A stretch of DNA of 64,000 bases from the NCBI GenBank assembly GCA_009838765.1, contig VXQX01000068.1, positions 32,302 to 96,301 of the forward strand, in the 5' to 3' direction. Made by a program: the position numbers and the translations under genes. The stretch is from Gemmatimonadales bacterium (GTDB lineage Bacteria; Gemmatimonadota; Gemmatimonadetes; Palauibacterales; Palauibacteraceae). This document shows, in pieces, positions 55,518 to 64,000 of the stretch. Under the pieces are notes generated by a model. The model did no database searches. It was not told where the DNA came from and saw only the letters and a list, made by a program, of their open reading frames with translations. The number at the start of each line of letters is the position of its first letter. Position 1 is the stretch's first letter.

Positions 55518-56198
55518 ATGGACACTGTTCAGTCACGGCTGGGATTCTTCCGTAAAGATGTTAAGGGCTTGTCGCTGCGCGATTTTCGCAGCCGCGTCAA
55601 CGCGGAGTTGCCCGAGCACGCCCGCGTGAGCCTCGGCACGCTCTCGAACTACGAGCGGGAGGCCGGAGGGTCCTCGAGGGCGGGTCCGCGGGCCGAGTTC
55701 CTGGCCGCATTGAAGCGCGCCTTCCCTTCCCTCCGCCTCGAATGGTTGATTCTGGGCGACGGAGAACCGACGTCCCTCGCCGAGCGACTCGCCGCGCCCG
55801 AGGGCCTCGAAACAAAGGCGGAATCGTCGACGGGCGGAGAACCCTCGTTCGCCTCCCGGGTGCTGATGCGCTACCCCGACCTCGAACTCCTCTCACCGGA
55901 AGCGTCGGCCCTCTTCATGGCCGCACTGACGCGGCTGGCCATGGGCGAACCGAAGCTGGCGCTGGACGAAGAGGACCTGTTGCAGCTGGCGGGCGACCTG
56001 CGTTGGCTCCTGCTGCTTCCCGCCGGGGCATGGGGGTTTCGCCACGCGCCGCCCTACCGGACGCTTTCCGACTACGCCGTCGCGATGCTGCACGCGCTCA
56101 GCCTGCTCATGCCCGAGAGCGGGGAGGGAGACCCGATCGCGGACCACGCCGCCTCGATTCTCCCGCGGCTGCGCCGCTTTCGGAAGGTCGGTTTCTAG
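55518..56198 (+). CDS. HTH (XRE-like) transcriptional regulator
   Basis: 226 residues from ATG 55518 (an in-frame ATG at 55506 would lie inside the proposed -10 box). Residues ~15-75 form a helix-turn-helix domain of repressor type: L-R-D-F-R-S-R-V-N, S-L-G-T-L-S-N-Y-E-R-E and L-E-W-L-I-L-G-D-G-E-P, the last as in phage-like XRE repressors. The remaining ~150 residues are helical with no recognised domain, perhaps for oligomerisation or ligand sensing. It diverges from the DUF5916-type gene and precedes the 2-oxoacid dehydrogenase; either could be its target, autoregulation included. Confidence 0.75.
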   Translation: MDTVQSRLGFFRKDVKGLSLRDFRSRVNAELPEHARVSLGTLSNYEREAGGSSRAGPRAEFLAALKRAFPSLRLEWLILGDGEPTSLAERLAAPEGLETKAESSTGGEPSFASRVLMRYPDLELLSPEASALFMAALTRLAMGEPKLALDEEDLLQLAGDLRWLLLLPAGAWGFRHAPPYRTLSDYAVAMLHALSLLMPESGEGDPIADHAASILPRLRRFRKVGF

Positions 56199-56340
56199 AC
56201 GCGGCAGGCCTGCTTAGATTCCCGCCGGGTCTTCGTCGCGGTTGGGGCGGGGCGGTTGCGGAAGGCGAAGGCGGAGTCGTGGCGAGTCTCCCGAGCCCGG
56301 AGACCCGGCACTCGAACTCTTCCTTATCACTTGGACATAC

Positions 56341-58509
56341 ATGGCAACCCCTATCGACCAGACCGACGACCTGGAACGCGCGCTCAGCGCCCTCGCCCGC
56401 CCGGAATGGCGGGATCTCCAGGCCGAGGACCTCCTCGCGATGTATCGCACGATGTACACGTCGAGGATGATCGACGACCGCGAAATCGCGATGAAGCGGC
56501 AGAACCGCATCTTCTTTCAGATCTCCGGCGCGGGACACGAAGCGCTCCTCGTCGCGGCGGGACGCGCGCTCAGACCTGGCCACGACTGGTTCTTCACCTA
56601 CTACCGCGACCGCGCGCTCTGTCTCGAACTCGGCATGTCTCCGTACGAGATGTTCCTCGGCGCGGTCGGGGCGGAAGAGGATCCGTCGACCGGTGGACGG
56701 CAGATGCCGGCGCACTTCGGTTCTCCGGACCTGCACCTCGTCACTCCCTCCAGCCCGACCGGCACGCAGTTCAACCAGGCGGTGGGGTGCGCGGAGGGCA
56801 TCGCCCGCGCCCGGGCCGCCGGACTGGACGGCCTCGACGCGGTCACCCCGCATGTGGAATCGGACGAGATCGTGCTCGTGTGCACGGGGGACGGCACGAC
56901 CTCGGAAGGAGAGTTCTGGGAGGCGCTCAACACCGCCTCCAACCTGCAGCTTCCCATCCTCTTCCTCGTGGAGGACAACGGATACGCGATCTCCGTGCCG
57001 GTGGAGGTCAACACGGCCGGCGGCAGCATCTCGAGTCTCGTGCGGAACTTCCCGAACCTCCACGTTGAAGAGGTCGATGGAACGGACCCGCTCGAGAGCT
57101 ACGTCGTCATGCGGCGCGCCGCGCGATATGTGCGGGCCGGTCGCGGGCCGGCGCTCGTTCACGCGCATGTCACCCGGCCCTACAGCCACTCGATGTCCGA
57201 CGATGAGCGGCTCTACAAGTCCGAGAGCGAACGGGACCTCGAATCCGAGCGCGACCCGCTCGCCACCTTCGCCGATTACCTCGTTCGGGAAGGCGTGATC
57301 GATGCCGGCGCGCTCGAATCGCTCAAGGCGGAGATCAAGGCCGAAGTCGCCGACGCGGCGGACCGGGCCATGGCCTGCCCGCAGCCGGGCCCCGATACCG
57401 TGTACGCGCACGTGTACTCGCCCGACGTCGACCCCGCATCGAGCGCCTTCGAGACGGAGCCCCGGCCCGACCCCGAGGGGAATCCGAAGACGATGGTCGA
57501 CCTGCTCAACGCCTGCCTCCGCGACGAGATGCGGCGCGATCCGCGACTCGTGGTGTTCGGGCAGGATGTGGCGGACGCGAGCCGCGAGGAGATCCTCGAT
57601 GAGGTCAAGGGCAAGGGCGGCGTCTTCAAGGTGACGTACGGCCTGCAGCGCGAGTTCGGGTCGCTGCGCGTGTACAACGCGCCCCTTGCGGAGGCGAACA
57701 TCGTCGGACGCGCCCTGGGCCTCGCCGTGCGCGGGCTGAAGCCGGTGGCCGAGGTGCAGTTCTTCGACTACATCTGGCCGGCCTACCACCAGTTCCGGAA
57801 CGAGGTCGCGACCTTCCGCTGGCGCTCCGCGGGCACCTGGAAGTGTCCGCTCGTCATCCGGACCACGTACGGGGGCTACATCTCGGGCGGCGCGATGTAC
57901 CATTCGCAGACGGGCGCCTCGCTCTTCACGCACACGCCCGGCATGCACGTGATCTGCCCCTCGAACGCGGAGGACGCGAACGGGCTCCTGCGGACCGCGA
58001 TCCGGTGCGACGACCCGGTGCTCTTCCTCGAGCACAAGCATCTGTACCGGCAGACGTACAACAAGGGCATCTATCCGGGCCCCGAGTACATGATCCCGTT
58101 CGGCAAGGCCGCGCTCGTCGCCGAGGGGGACGATCTCACGATCGTCACGTACGGTGCGATGGTGGAGCGCACGCGCAAGGCGCTCGCCAAGCTGGACCGC
58201 GCGGGGGAGCCGGTGCGCGCGGACCTGATCGACCTGCGGTCGCTCAACCCGGTCGACATGGATGCCATCCGCCGCTCCGTGATGAAGACGAACCGGGTGC
58301 TCGTGGCCTACGAGGACGCGAAATCCTGGGGCTACGGCGCCGAGATCTCGGCTCGCCTGGCCGACGAACTGTTCGAATGGCTCGACGCGCCGATCCGCCG
58401 GATCACCTCGACGGACACCTTCATCGGGTACGCGCCCTCGCTGGAACACGCGTCCCTGCCGCAGGTCGACGACATCGCCGAAGCGATCGTGGAACTCGCC
58501 ACCTGGTAG
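56341..58509 (+). CDS. Fused E1 alpha/beta 2-oxoacid dehydrogenase
   Basis: 722 residues from ATG 56341. The N-terminal ~370 residues are an E1 alpha domain with the thiamine diphosphate motif [10 protein letters not shown], with Asn-rich continuation. The C-terminal ~335 residues are an E1 beta domain ([20 protein letters not shown], and the G-G-Y-I-S-G-G loop). This fused form resembles branched-chain-type 2-oxoacid dehydrogenases of several phyla. It would decarboxylate a 2-oxo acid and acylate a lipoyl E2. No E2 or E3 is adjacent, so it probably uses partners encoded elsewhere, possibly those starting at 63385. Substrate undetermined. Confidence 0.88.
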   Translation: MATPIDQTDDLERALSALARPEWRDLQAEDLLAMYRTMYTSRMIDDREIAMKRQNRIFFQISGAGHEALLVAAGRALRPGHDWFFTYYRDRALCLELGMSPYEMFLGAVGAEEDPSTGGRQMPAHFGSPDLHLVTPSSPTGTQFNQAVGCAEGIARARAAGLDGLDAVTPHVESDEIVLVCTGDGTTSEGEFWEALNTASNLQLPILFLVEDNGYAISVPVEVNTAGGSISSLVRNFPNLHVEEVDGTDPLESYVVMRRAARYVRAGRGPALVHAHVTRPYSHSMSDDERLYKSESERDLESERDPLATFADYLVREGVIDAGALESLKAEIKAEVADAADRAMACPQPGPDTVYAHVYSPDVDPASSAFETEPRPDPEGNPKTMVDLLNACLRDEMRRDPRLVVFGQDVADASREEILDEVKGKGGVFKVTYGLQREFGSLRVYNAPLAEANIVGRALGLAVRGLKPVAEVQFFDYIWPAYHQFRNEVATFRWRSAGTWKCPLVIRTTYGGYISGGAMYHSQTGASLFTHTPGMHVICPSNAEDANGLLRTAIRCDDPVLFLEHKHLYRQTYNKGIYPGPEYMIPFGKAALVAEGDDLTIVTYGAMVERTRKALAKLDRAGEPVRADLIDLRSLNPVDMDAIRRSVMKTNRVLVAYEDAKSWGYGAEISARLADELFEWLDAPIRRITSTDTFIGYAPSLEHASLPQVDDIAEAIVELATW

Positions 58510-58520
58510 TCGGCGGGGGC

Positions 58521-58580
58521 CGGCCTCACGCGGCGGAGGTCGGCCTCACGCGGCGGAGGTCGGCTTCACGCGGTGTGAGA
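58521..58580. repeat. 20-base tandem repeat at the fused E1 / Fpg convergent junction
   Basis: Two identical copies of CGGCCTCACGCGGCGGAGGT (58521-58540, 58541-58560) and a diverged third (58561-58580). The third copy carries the stop codon of the Fpg-family gene, so the repeat partly defines its C-terminus. It spans the convergent gap between two genes. Confidence 0.85.
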
Positions 58581-59513
58581 CGAGCCTCCCGGCCGCAGCT
58601 CCTCGAGCGCTTCCAGGCTGCGGGGCCAGTCCTTTCCGAGCAGTCGGGAGAGGGCCCGGTCCGCCAGCACTCTTCCGCCGGTCTGGCAGGGGGCGCAGTA
58701 GTTCGTCTCGTTGTCCGCGTATCGGATCCGTTGCACCGGGGCCGCGCAGTCCGGACACGGCCGTCCGTACTTCCCGTGCACCGCCATCTCGGCGTGGAAC
58801 GCGGTCACCTTCTCGGGAAACCTCCCCGCCAGCTCGTCCCGCAAGCGGCGCGTCCACCGGTCGAGCGTGCGGCGGGTGGCTTCCCGAAGCCGATCGATCT
58901 CCTCGTCGCTGAGCCGGCTCGTCCACTTGATCGGCGACAGCTTCGCACGGTGCAGGATCTCGTCCGAGTACGCGTTGCCGATGCCCGAGAAGAGCCGCGG
59001 ATCCGTGAGCGCGCGCTTGAGCGTATGGTTGCGGGCCGTGAGCGTCTCGCGGAAGTCGGCGGGGTCCGCGGTGAGGGGATCGATGCCGCCGGGGTCGTGC
59101 CGGGCCAGCGCCTCGGCACCCTTCACCACGTGGAGCGACGCCCGCTTCTTCGTCCCGGCCTCCGTGAGAAGGAGGCTCCCCTCGGCGAAGTCGAAGGCGG
59201 CGAGGCCGAGGCGCCGCGGGATCGTCACGCCGGGATCCCGCCAACGGAGCCGTCCCGCGATCATGAGGTGGAGGACGAGCCACAGCTCCGGTTCGTCTTC
59301 GTCTCCCCGGCCATCCGGGGCCGCGAGTCCGATCGCGATGCGCTTCCCCAGCCGGCGGAGGGCCACGACCTCGCGGCCGTGTGCCCCGGTCAGGGGCGGA
59401 TCGACGCTCCGGAGCAGAAAGGGACTGCCGAGCCGCACTCGCTCCAGCGTGTGCCCGAGGACGCGCGCTTCCAGCCCTTCCAGGTAGATCGTGATGTCGG
59501 GCAGTTCGGGCAC
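58566..59513 (-). CDS. Formamidopyrimidine-DNA glycosylase (Fpg/Nei) family protein
   Basis: 315 residues from GTG 59513, giving M-P-E-L-P-D as the N-terminus with the nucleophilic Pro2 and Glu3 of the family. The helix-two-turn-helix region has [12 protein letters not shown] with the usual catalytic-loop residues, and a C-terminal zinc finger C-P-D-C...Y-C-A-P-C. These enzymes excise oxidised bases (8-oxoguanine or oxidised pyrimidines) and cleave the strand. The longer size and the P-D-I-T-I-Y opening do not clearly separate Fpg from Nei. A small membrane protein gene lies 2 bases upstream and is probably co-transcribed. Confidence 0.88.
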   Translation of the reverse strand: MPELPDITIYLEGLEARVLGHTLERVRLGSPFLLRSVDPPLTGAHGREVVALRRLGKRIAIGLAAPDGRGDEDEPELWLVLHLMIAGRLRWRDPGVTIPRRLGLAAFDFAEGSLLLTEAGTKKRASLHVVKGAEALARHDPGGIDPLTADPADFRETLTARNHTLKRALTDPRLFSGIGNAYSDEILHRAKLSPIKWTSRLSDEEIDRLREATRRTLDRWTRRLRDELAGRFPEKVTAFHAEMAVHGKYGRPCPDCAAPVQRIRYADNETNYCAPCQTGGRVLADRALSRLLGKDWPRSLEALEELRPGGSSHTA

Positions 59514-59515
59514 GA

Positions 59516-59869
59516 CTATCGGCTGTCGCCGTCCGAGCCGTGGGCGTGGGCGGCTTCGTTCGGTTTCTCGAGGGTGTTGCGAAGGTCCTGAACGTAGTCC
59601 GGGTGCTCGCGGCTGAACCCCGGCCAGTCCCCCTCCGCCGCGATGACGATGCCGCCGATCGCGCCCATCGCACCGTCCGGCGCCGGGTGGCCGGCAGGGG
59701 CCGAAGCTCCGTGGCGGTATTCCCATGCGGCGGGGGTGTCCCGTGCCTGCCCGCGCGGCACCAGCCCGTGCGGGGATGAGAACAACGGGTGCGGCGCCAG
59801 CATGAGGCCGAGGCCCGCGAGGTACGGCGCCAGCAGGCCTGTCAGGCCGCGCGGGCACCGGTTCCACAT
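59516..59869 (-). CDS. Small hypothetical protein with one membrane segment
   Basis: 117 residues from ATG 59869. One hydrophobic segment ([15 protein letters not shown]) near the N-terminus may anchor it; the rest is polar, ending in a charged tail with A-H-A-H. I recognise no family. Its stop lies two bases before the start of the Fpg-family gene, which supports co-transcription. It could be a spurious frame in high-GC DNA, but the compact placement between Fpg and the ferredoxin genes favours a real gene. Confidence 0.45.
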   Translation of the reverse strand: MWNRCPRGLTGLLAPYLAGLGLMLAPHPLFSSPHGLVPRGQARDTPAAWEYRHGASAPAGHPAPDGAMGAIGGIVIAAEGDWPGFSREHPDYVQDLRNTLEKPNEAAHAHGSDGDSR

Positions 59870-59903
59870 CGCCGTGGCTCGCCTCAGGGGTCGGACTCGG
59901 AGG

Positions 59904-60152
59904 TCAGTCGGGCGGGGGAACGTCGAAGTAGGTGTAGTTCTTCGCGGTGAAGGCTTCGTACTGCTCCGGCACTTCGTCGTCCGGATAGATCGCCTCCACG
60001 GGGCATTCGGGCACACAGGCGCCGCAGTCGATGCACTCCTCGGGATGGATGTAGTACTGATCCTCTCCCTCGTAGATGCAGTCGACGGGGCACACATCCA
60101 CGCATGATGCATCCTTCTCGCTCATGCATGGTTCGGTGATGATGTAGGTCAT
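59904..60152 (-). CDS. fdxA: Seven-iron ferredoxin ([3Fe-4S][4Fe-4S])
   Basis: 82 residues from ATG 60152. Cysteines at 9, 17, 21, 40, 43, 46 and 50 give the FdxA pattern: Cys9, Cys17 and Cys50 for the [3Fe-4S] cluster and Cys21, Cys40, Cys43 and Cys46 for the [4Fe-4S] cluster. The [12 protein letters not shown] string is the usual binding loop. It transfers single electrons in the cytoplasm. It diverges from lipoyl synthase, an enzyme that needs reduced ferredoxin- or flavodoxin-type electrons, so a shared control region (183 bases) is interesting but unproven. Confidence 0.93.
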   Translation of the reverse strand: MTYIITEPCMSEKDASCVDVCPVDCIYEGEDQYYIHPEECIDCGACVPECPVEAIYPDDEVPEQYEAFTAKNYTYFDVPPPD

Positions 60153-60334
60153 GCGCGGGAAGATACCCGAGCCCCGAAGGCTGAGCAATTCCGCAATGCC
60201 GCCCGTGCGGGAGGGGCGCATCGGGTTGGTCCGCCGTGCAACAGCCGGTATCTTGGAGGGTTCCGGGCGGACGGCATACGGACGGATCGGCGCGGTTCGC
60301 GGGACACGGATCATACGGCGAGAAGGCGGCAGCC

Positions 60335-61264
60335 TTGAAGCAGCTCGAGGTCATACAGGGAGGGAGCACGGCCGATGCCTGGCCTGCGCGCAAGCCGCGC
60401 TGGCTCAAGGTGCGGGCGCCCGGAGGGCCCAACTACCTCCGCCTCAAGGAGCTGATGCGGGGGCTGGAACTCAGCTCGGTCTGCGAGGAGGCCCAGTGCC
60501 CCAACATCGGCGAGTGCTGGGAAGCGGGCACGGCGACGTTCCTCATCATGGGCGACGTCTGCACGCGCAACTGCCCCTACTGCGCGATCGCGCACGGCCG
60601 CCCGGAGGAACTCGACGAAGACGAACCGCGGCGGGTCGCGGAGGCCATCGAGCGGCTGCAGCTCAACCACTGCGTCATCACGTCCGTGGACCGCGATGAT
60701 CTGCCCGATGGCGGCGCCTGGATCTTCGCCGAGATGATCCGCGAGATCCGGCTGCGCCGTCCCGAGTGTTCGATCGAGGTGCTGACGCCCGATTTTCAGG
60801 GCAATCCCGAGGCGATCCGCACGGTGATCGACGCGAGGCCGGAGATCTTCAACCACAACATGGAGACCGTGCGCCGGCTGCACCGGGTCGCCCGGCCCGG
60901 CGGCCGCTACGACCGCTCTCTGAACGTCCTGAAGACGGGACGGCAACTGGACGACCAGGTCCTCGTCAAGACGGGGATCATGCTCGGGCTGGGCGAGACG
61001 TCCGCCGACATCGACGAGTTCATGGGAGACGCGCTCGAAGCCGGCGTACAGATCCTCACGCTGGGGCAGTACCTGAGGCCGTCGCCGGACCATCTTCCGA
61101 TCGACCGCTACGTGTCCCCGGAGGAGTTCGCGAACTGGAAGGAGATCGGGGAATCGCGGGGGTTCCTGCACGTCGAGAGCGGGCCGCTCGTGCGGTCCAG
61201 CTATCACGCGCGCGAGCAGGTGGTCGAACTGCGCCGGCGGGTCGCGGCGCTGGCGGCGGGATGA
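60335..61264 (+). CDS. lipA: Lipoyl synthase
   Basis: 309 residues from TTG 60335, preceded by GAAGG at suitable spacing; a GTG at 60236 would add 33 residues with no similarity. It is a radical-SAM enzyme inserting two sulfurs into octanoyl groups on E2. Both clusters are visible: the auxiliary one in [12 protein letters not shown] and the radical-SAM one in C-T-R-N-C-P-Y-C. The C-terminal R-S-S-Y-H-A provides the serine ligand. It leads an operon with E1 alpha, E1 beta and E2, so the same transcript makes the enzyme complex and its lipoyl modification. Confidence 0.95.
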   Translation: MKQLEVIQGGSTADAWPARKPRWLKVRAPGGPNYLRLKELMRGLELSSVCEEAQCPNIGECWEAGTATFLIMGDVCTRNCPYCAIAHGRPEELDEDEPRRVAEAIERLQLNHCVITSVDRDDLPDGGAWIFAEMIREIRLRRPECSIEVLTPDFQGNPEAIRTVIDARPEIFNHNMETVRRLHRVARPGGRYDRSLNVLKTGRQLDDQVLVKTGIMLGLGETSADIDEFMGDALEAGVQILTLGQYLRPSPDHLPIDRYVSPEEFANWKEIGESRGFLHVESGPLVRSSYHAREQVVELRRRVAALAAG

Positions 61265-62382
61265 GCGCGGCGAACCCCGGCCGGTCCACGGCCACGGTCT
61301 CCGACGCTCCGGCGGCGGGAGCCCCCGGCGGGGAATCGAGCGGAGACCCTGACGCTTTCCTCGGACTCTCGCAGGAGGAGTGCGTGGGACTCCTCCGGGA
61401 GATGATCATCGAGCGCCGATTCGAGGAGAAGGCGGCGGAAGTCTACCAGGTCGGCAAGATCGGCGGTTTCTGCCACCTCTACATCGGGCAGGAGGCCGTC
61501 TCCGCGGGGTCGATTTCGCCGCTCCGGGACGACGACTACGTGATCACCGCGTATCGCGACCACGCACAGGCGATCGCGCGCGGCATGGAGCCGAACGCCG
61601 TCATGGCCGAACTCTACGGGCGGGTGGACGGCTGCTCGAAGGGCTTCGGCGGGTCGATGCACATGTTCGACAAATCGCTCAACTTCATGGGCGGCCACGG
61701 CATCGTCGGGAGCCACCTGCCGCTTGCGGTCGGAGTCGGCTACGCGATCCGGTACCGGGGCGGGGACCAGGTCTGCCTCTGCTTCTTCGGAGATTCGGTC
61801 GTCAACATCGGCGCCTTTCACGAGTCGATGAACATGGCCGCGCGCTGGAAGCTGCCCGTTATCTTCCTCCTCGAGAACAACCGGTACGGGATGGGGACCG
61901 ACTACCGGCGCGTGGCGGCGGTGAAGGAACTCAAGGACCGCGGCCGGGCATACGAGGGCCTCACCTCGCTGGACGTGGACGGCATGGATGTGCTCGCCGT
62001 GCGCCAGGCGATGGAAGAGGCGATCGAGCGGGGACGGAACGAGAAGACGCCCAGCTTCATCGAGGCGCGCTGCTTCCGTTACATGGGCCACTCGATGGCG
62101 GATCCGATGCACGGGACGTACCGGACGCGCGAGGAGGTCGAGAAGTGGCGGTCCGATGACCCGATCCTCTCCTTCACCCGGAAGCTCATGGACGCGGGAC
62201 GGCTGACGGAGGAGGAGTACAAGGCGATCGACCGCGAGGCGAAGGAGATCGCCGAGGAGTCCGCGGCCTTTGCGGACCGAAGCCCCTTCCCCGATCCAGA
62301 AGCGCTGTATCGCTACGTGTATTCGGACGGGTATCCGGACGACATGCGGCGGCGCGACGCGTGGCGGAAGGAGCTGCGCTGA
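61261..62382 (+). CDS. Pyruvate dehydrogenase-type E1 alpha subunit
   Basis: 373 residues from ATG 61261, overlapping the lipA stop as ATGA. An ~35-residue low-complexity N-terminus precedes the E1 alpha domain (I-G-Q-E-A-V-S-A-G, T-A-Y-R-D-H, G-S-M-H-M-F). The thiamine diphosphate motif reads G-D-S-V-V-N-I-G rather than the common G-D-G-x-x-N, a Ser-for-Gly change. R-Y-M-G-H-S-M-A-D-P is the phosphorylation-loop region typical of pyruvate dehydrogenase E1 alpha. It pairs with the beta subunit that follows with a one-base overlap. Confidence 0.93.
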   Translation: MSAANPGRSTATVSDAPAAGAPGGESSGDPDAFLGLSQEECVGLLREMIIERRFEEKAAEVYQVGKIGGFCHLYIGQEAVSAGSISPLRDDDYVITAYRDHAQAIARGMEPNAVMAELYGRVDGCSKGFGGSMHMFDKSLNFMGGHGIVGSHLPLAVGVGYAIRYRGGDQVCLCFFGDSVVNIGAFHESMNMAARWKLPVIFLLENNRYGMGTDYRRVAAVKELKDRGRAYEGLTSLDVDGMDVLAVRQAMEEAIERGRNEKTPSFIEARCFRYMGHSMADPMHGTYRTREEVEKWRSDDPILSFTRKLMDAGRLTEEEYKAIDREAKEIAEESAAFADRSPFPDPEALYRYVYSDGYPDDMRRRDAWRKELR

Positions 62383-63365
62383 TGGCCGTCCTCACGTACC
62401 GGGAAGCGCTGAACGACGCCCTCCGCGAAGAGATGGAGCGCGACGACTCGACCTTCATCATCGGCGAAGAGGTGGGGGAGTACGACGGCGCCTACAAGGT
62501 CACCAAGGGCCTGCTCGACCAGTTCGGGGAATGGCGCGTGCGGGACGCCCCGATCGCCGAGTTGGGGTTCGCGGGGCTCGGCGTGGGCGCGGCGATGGCG
62601 GGTCTGCGGCCGATCGTCGAGTTCATGACGTGGAACTTCGCCCTGCTCGCGATCGACGAGGTCGTGAACGCGGCGGCGAAGATGTTCCAGATGTCCGGCG
62701 GACAGTACAACGTCCCCATCGTATTCCGGGGACCGGGCGGCGCCGCGCTCCAGCTCGCGGCGCAGCACTCGCAGTCGCCGGAGCCCTGGTACAGCTACGC
62801 GCCGGGGCTGAAGGTGATCGCGCCCGCCACGGCGAAGGACGCGAAGGGACTCCTGAAGAGCGCGATCCGCGACAACGACCCCGTCGTCTTCATCGAGAGC
62901 GAGATCATGTACAACCTCGTCCGGGATGAAGTGCCGGAGGAGGAGTACCTGACCCCGATCGGCAAGGCCGAGGTGAAGCGCGAGGGGTCGGACGTGACCG
63001 TCGTGTGCCACTCGAAGATGGTGCACCAGGCGCTCGCGGCGGCCCGCACGCTGGAGAAGGAAGAGATCGACGTCGAGGTGCTGGACCTGCGCACGGTGCG
63101 CCCGCTGGACGTGGACGCGATCGTGGCGTCGGTGAGGAAGACGAACCGGGCCGTGGTCGCGGAAGAGGGGTGGCCGATGTGCAACATCGGGGCCCAGGTC
63201 GTGGACGACATCCAGCGCGAGGCGTTCGACTCGCTGGACGCCCCGGTGGCGCGCGTGAACGGGCTGGACGTGCCCATGCCCTACGCGAAGAACCTGGAGA
63301 AGCTCGCAACCCCCAACGCGGACCATGTGGCGGCGGCGGTGCGCCACGTGTGCTACGCGGACTAG
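62382..63365 (+). CDS. Pyruvate dehydrogenase-type E1 beta subunit
   Basis: 327 residues from ATG 62382 (TGATG overlap with the alpha stop), preceded by AAGGAG. E1 beta signatures: L-T-Y-R-E-A-L-N-D-A-L, G-E-E-V-G-E-Y-D-G-A-Y-K-V-T-K-G-L, P-I-A-E-L-G-F-A-G-L-G-V-G-A, and F-R-G-P-G-G-A-A beside Q-H-S-Q-S. It forms the heterotetramer with E1 alpha. Likely substrate is pyruvate, but 2-oxobutyrate or branched-chain 2-oxo acids cannot be excluded. It continues into the E2 gene after 19 bases. Confidence 0.95.
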   Translation: MAVLTYREALNDALREEMERDDSTFIIGEEVGEYDGAYKVTKGLLDQFGEWRVRDAPIAELGFAGLGVGAAMAGLRPIVEFMTWNFALLAIDEVVNAAAKMFQMSGGQYNVPIVFRGPGGAALQLAAQHSQSPEPWYSYAPGLKVIAPATAKDAKGLLKSAIRDNDPVVFIESEIMYNLVRDEVPEEEYLTPIGKAEVKREGSDVTVVCHSKMVHQALAAARTLEKEEIDVEVLDLRTVRPLDVDAIVASVRKTNRAVVAEEGWPMCNIGAQVVDDIQREAFDSLDAPVARVNGLDVPMPYAKNLEKLATPNADHVAAAVRHVCYAD

Positions 63366-63384
63366 CCGAGGGACGCCGGCCGAC

Positions 63385-64000
63385 ATGCCTACGAGAGTCG
63401 TGATGGCGCAGCTGAGCCCGACGATGGAGGAGGGCAAGCTCATCGAGTGGAAGGTCGCCGAGGGCGATGCCGTGGCGCAGGGGGATGTCGTCGCGGAGAT
63501 CGAGACCGACAAGGCGAACATGGATGTCGAGGCGCTCGGCGGCGGCGTGCTGCGCAAGATCGTCGTGCAGGCGGGCGCCACGGTCCCGGTGGGCGCGCTC
63601 ATCGGCGTGATCGCCGAACCGGACGAAGCCATCGACGACCTGCTCGCCGAGGCGGCCGCGGGCGGCGAGGGGCCGGCGGAAGGCCCCGCCGAAGAGCCCG
63701 CCGCGCCCGCCGTGGCGCCGGAGTCCGCCGCGCCGGTCGAGGTCGCGGCGGGCCCGGCCGCGGCGGACGCGGCTGCGAACGGAGGCACGGTTGCCGCGAC
63801 GCCCGGAGACTCGGCCGCGGCGGCCGGGGGGCGCATCAAGGCCTCGCCCGTGGCGCGGCGGATGGCCGCGGAGAGCGGGATCGCGCTGGCCGGCCTCGCC
63901 GGCTCCGGGCCGGGCGGCCGCATCGTCAAGTCCGACGTCGAGGCCGCGCTGGCCCGTGGCGCCCCGGGCGTGGCGCCGGTCCCCGCCCCCACGCCCGCGC
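63385..64000 (+). CDS. Dihydrolipoamide acyltransferase E2 (3' truncated by window edge)
   Basis: At least 205 residues from ATG 63385 to the window end. An N-terminal lipoyl domain has the lipoyl-lysine Lys43 in E-T-D-K-A-N-M, then an Ala/Pro/Glu-rich linker (~residues 90-150), and an E1/E3-binding domain (A-S-P-V-A-R-R-M-A, then G-S-G-P-G-G-R-I-V-K-S-D-V). The acetyltransferase domain lies beyond the window. It takes acetyl groups from E1 onto lipoamide and hands them to CoA. As the only E2 in view it may also serve the fused E1 at 56341. Confidence 0.93.
   Translation, partial: MPTRVVMAQLSPTMEEGKLIEWKVAEGDAVAQGDVVAEIETDKANMDVEALGGGVLRKIVVQAGATVPVGALIGVIAEPDEAIDDLLAEAAAGGEGPAEGPAEEPAAPAVAPESAAPVEVAAGPAAADAAANGGTVAATPGDSAAAAGGRIKASPVARRMAAESGIALAGLAGSGPGGRIVKSDVEAALARGAPGVAPVPAPTPA

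Noticed and set aside
60236..60334. Longer lipoyl synthase from GTG 60236
   Set aside because: The extra 33 residues lack family similarity, and TTG 60335 has a better ribosome site.

Overview
The window is high-GC DNA (roughly two thirds G+C) from a Gram-negative heterotroph. The gene content points to Gemmatimonadota: a TonB-dependent receptor with a carboxypeptidase-like N-terminal domain, a DUF5916-type outer-membrane protein with a CBM9-like domain, a DUF1684 lipoprotein, a six-bladed beta-propeller with the G-R-x-G-D-G-P-G-E-F signature, a paired GMC oxidoreductase and gluconate-dehydrogenase subunit 3, and many GTGA stop/start overlaps. Fic enzymes and a plant-type LRR protein would suit a host-associated (for example sponge-associated) member, but that is inference. 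No rRNA, tRNA, CRISPR array or insertion sequence was seen.

Layout. 1-2.1 kb: the end of a subunit-3 gene coupled to a GMC oxidoreductase. 2.1-4.5 kb: a DUF1684 lipoprotein and a Fic gene separated by a four-unit palindromic array. 4.6-9.9 kb (minus): an M24 peptidase, a Tsx-like porin, an AzgA purine permease and a second Fic gene, headed by a helically phased motif array. 9.9-16.3 kb (minus): an AddAB-like helicase/nuclease pair. 16.4-18.9 kb: adenine deaminase diverging from a sodium:neurotransmitter-type symporter. 19-25.2 kb: a 1568-residue Ig/LRR/metzincin lipoprotein and a Tat-exported phosphoesterase. 25.3-29.7 kb: a tandem pair of dimethylformamidase-like lipoproteins. 29.7-32.9 kb (minus): a PIN-toxin remnant and two aldehyde dehydrogenases. 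33-37.9 kb (minus): a TonB receptor, a Tat HD-domain protein with histidine-rich linkers, a cold-shock gene and a frameshifted DUF6065 remnant. 37.9-39.1 kb: a DUF1015 gene.

39.1-49.2 kb holds the most coherent pathway. An aryl-CoA ligase diverges from a tightly coupled operon: creatininase-family hydrolase, SDR, RidA, enoyl-CoA hydratase, acyl-CoA dehydrogenase, a fused FAD-hydroxylase/OYE protein of the 2-aminobenzoyl-CoA monooxygenase/reductase type, tryptophan 2,3-dioxygenase and kynureninase. Together they predict tryptophan to kynurenine to anthranilate to anthraniloyl-CoA, then dearomatisation and beta-oxidation-like steps. No classical kynurenine formamidase is present; the creatininase-family protein is a candidate for that step.

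49.2-51.6 kb (minus) is an unusual four-gene module: a membrane-anchored thioredoxin-fold protein, an eight-cysteine secreted peptide, a beta-propeller lipoprotein, and a second peptide with nearly the same cysteine spacing. 51.9-55.4 kb (minus): MobA, an ArsC-type phosphatase and the DUF5916-type protein. 55.5-58.5 kb: an HTH regulator and a fused E1 alpha/beta 2-oxoacid dehydrogenase. 58.5-60.2 kb (minus): an Fpg-family glycosylase, a small membrane protein and a 7Fe ferredoxin. 60.3-64 kb: lipoyl synthase, split E1 alpha and beta, and the start of the lipoyl-bearing E2, cut by the window end.
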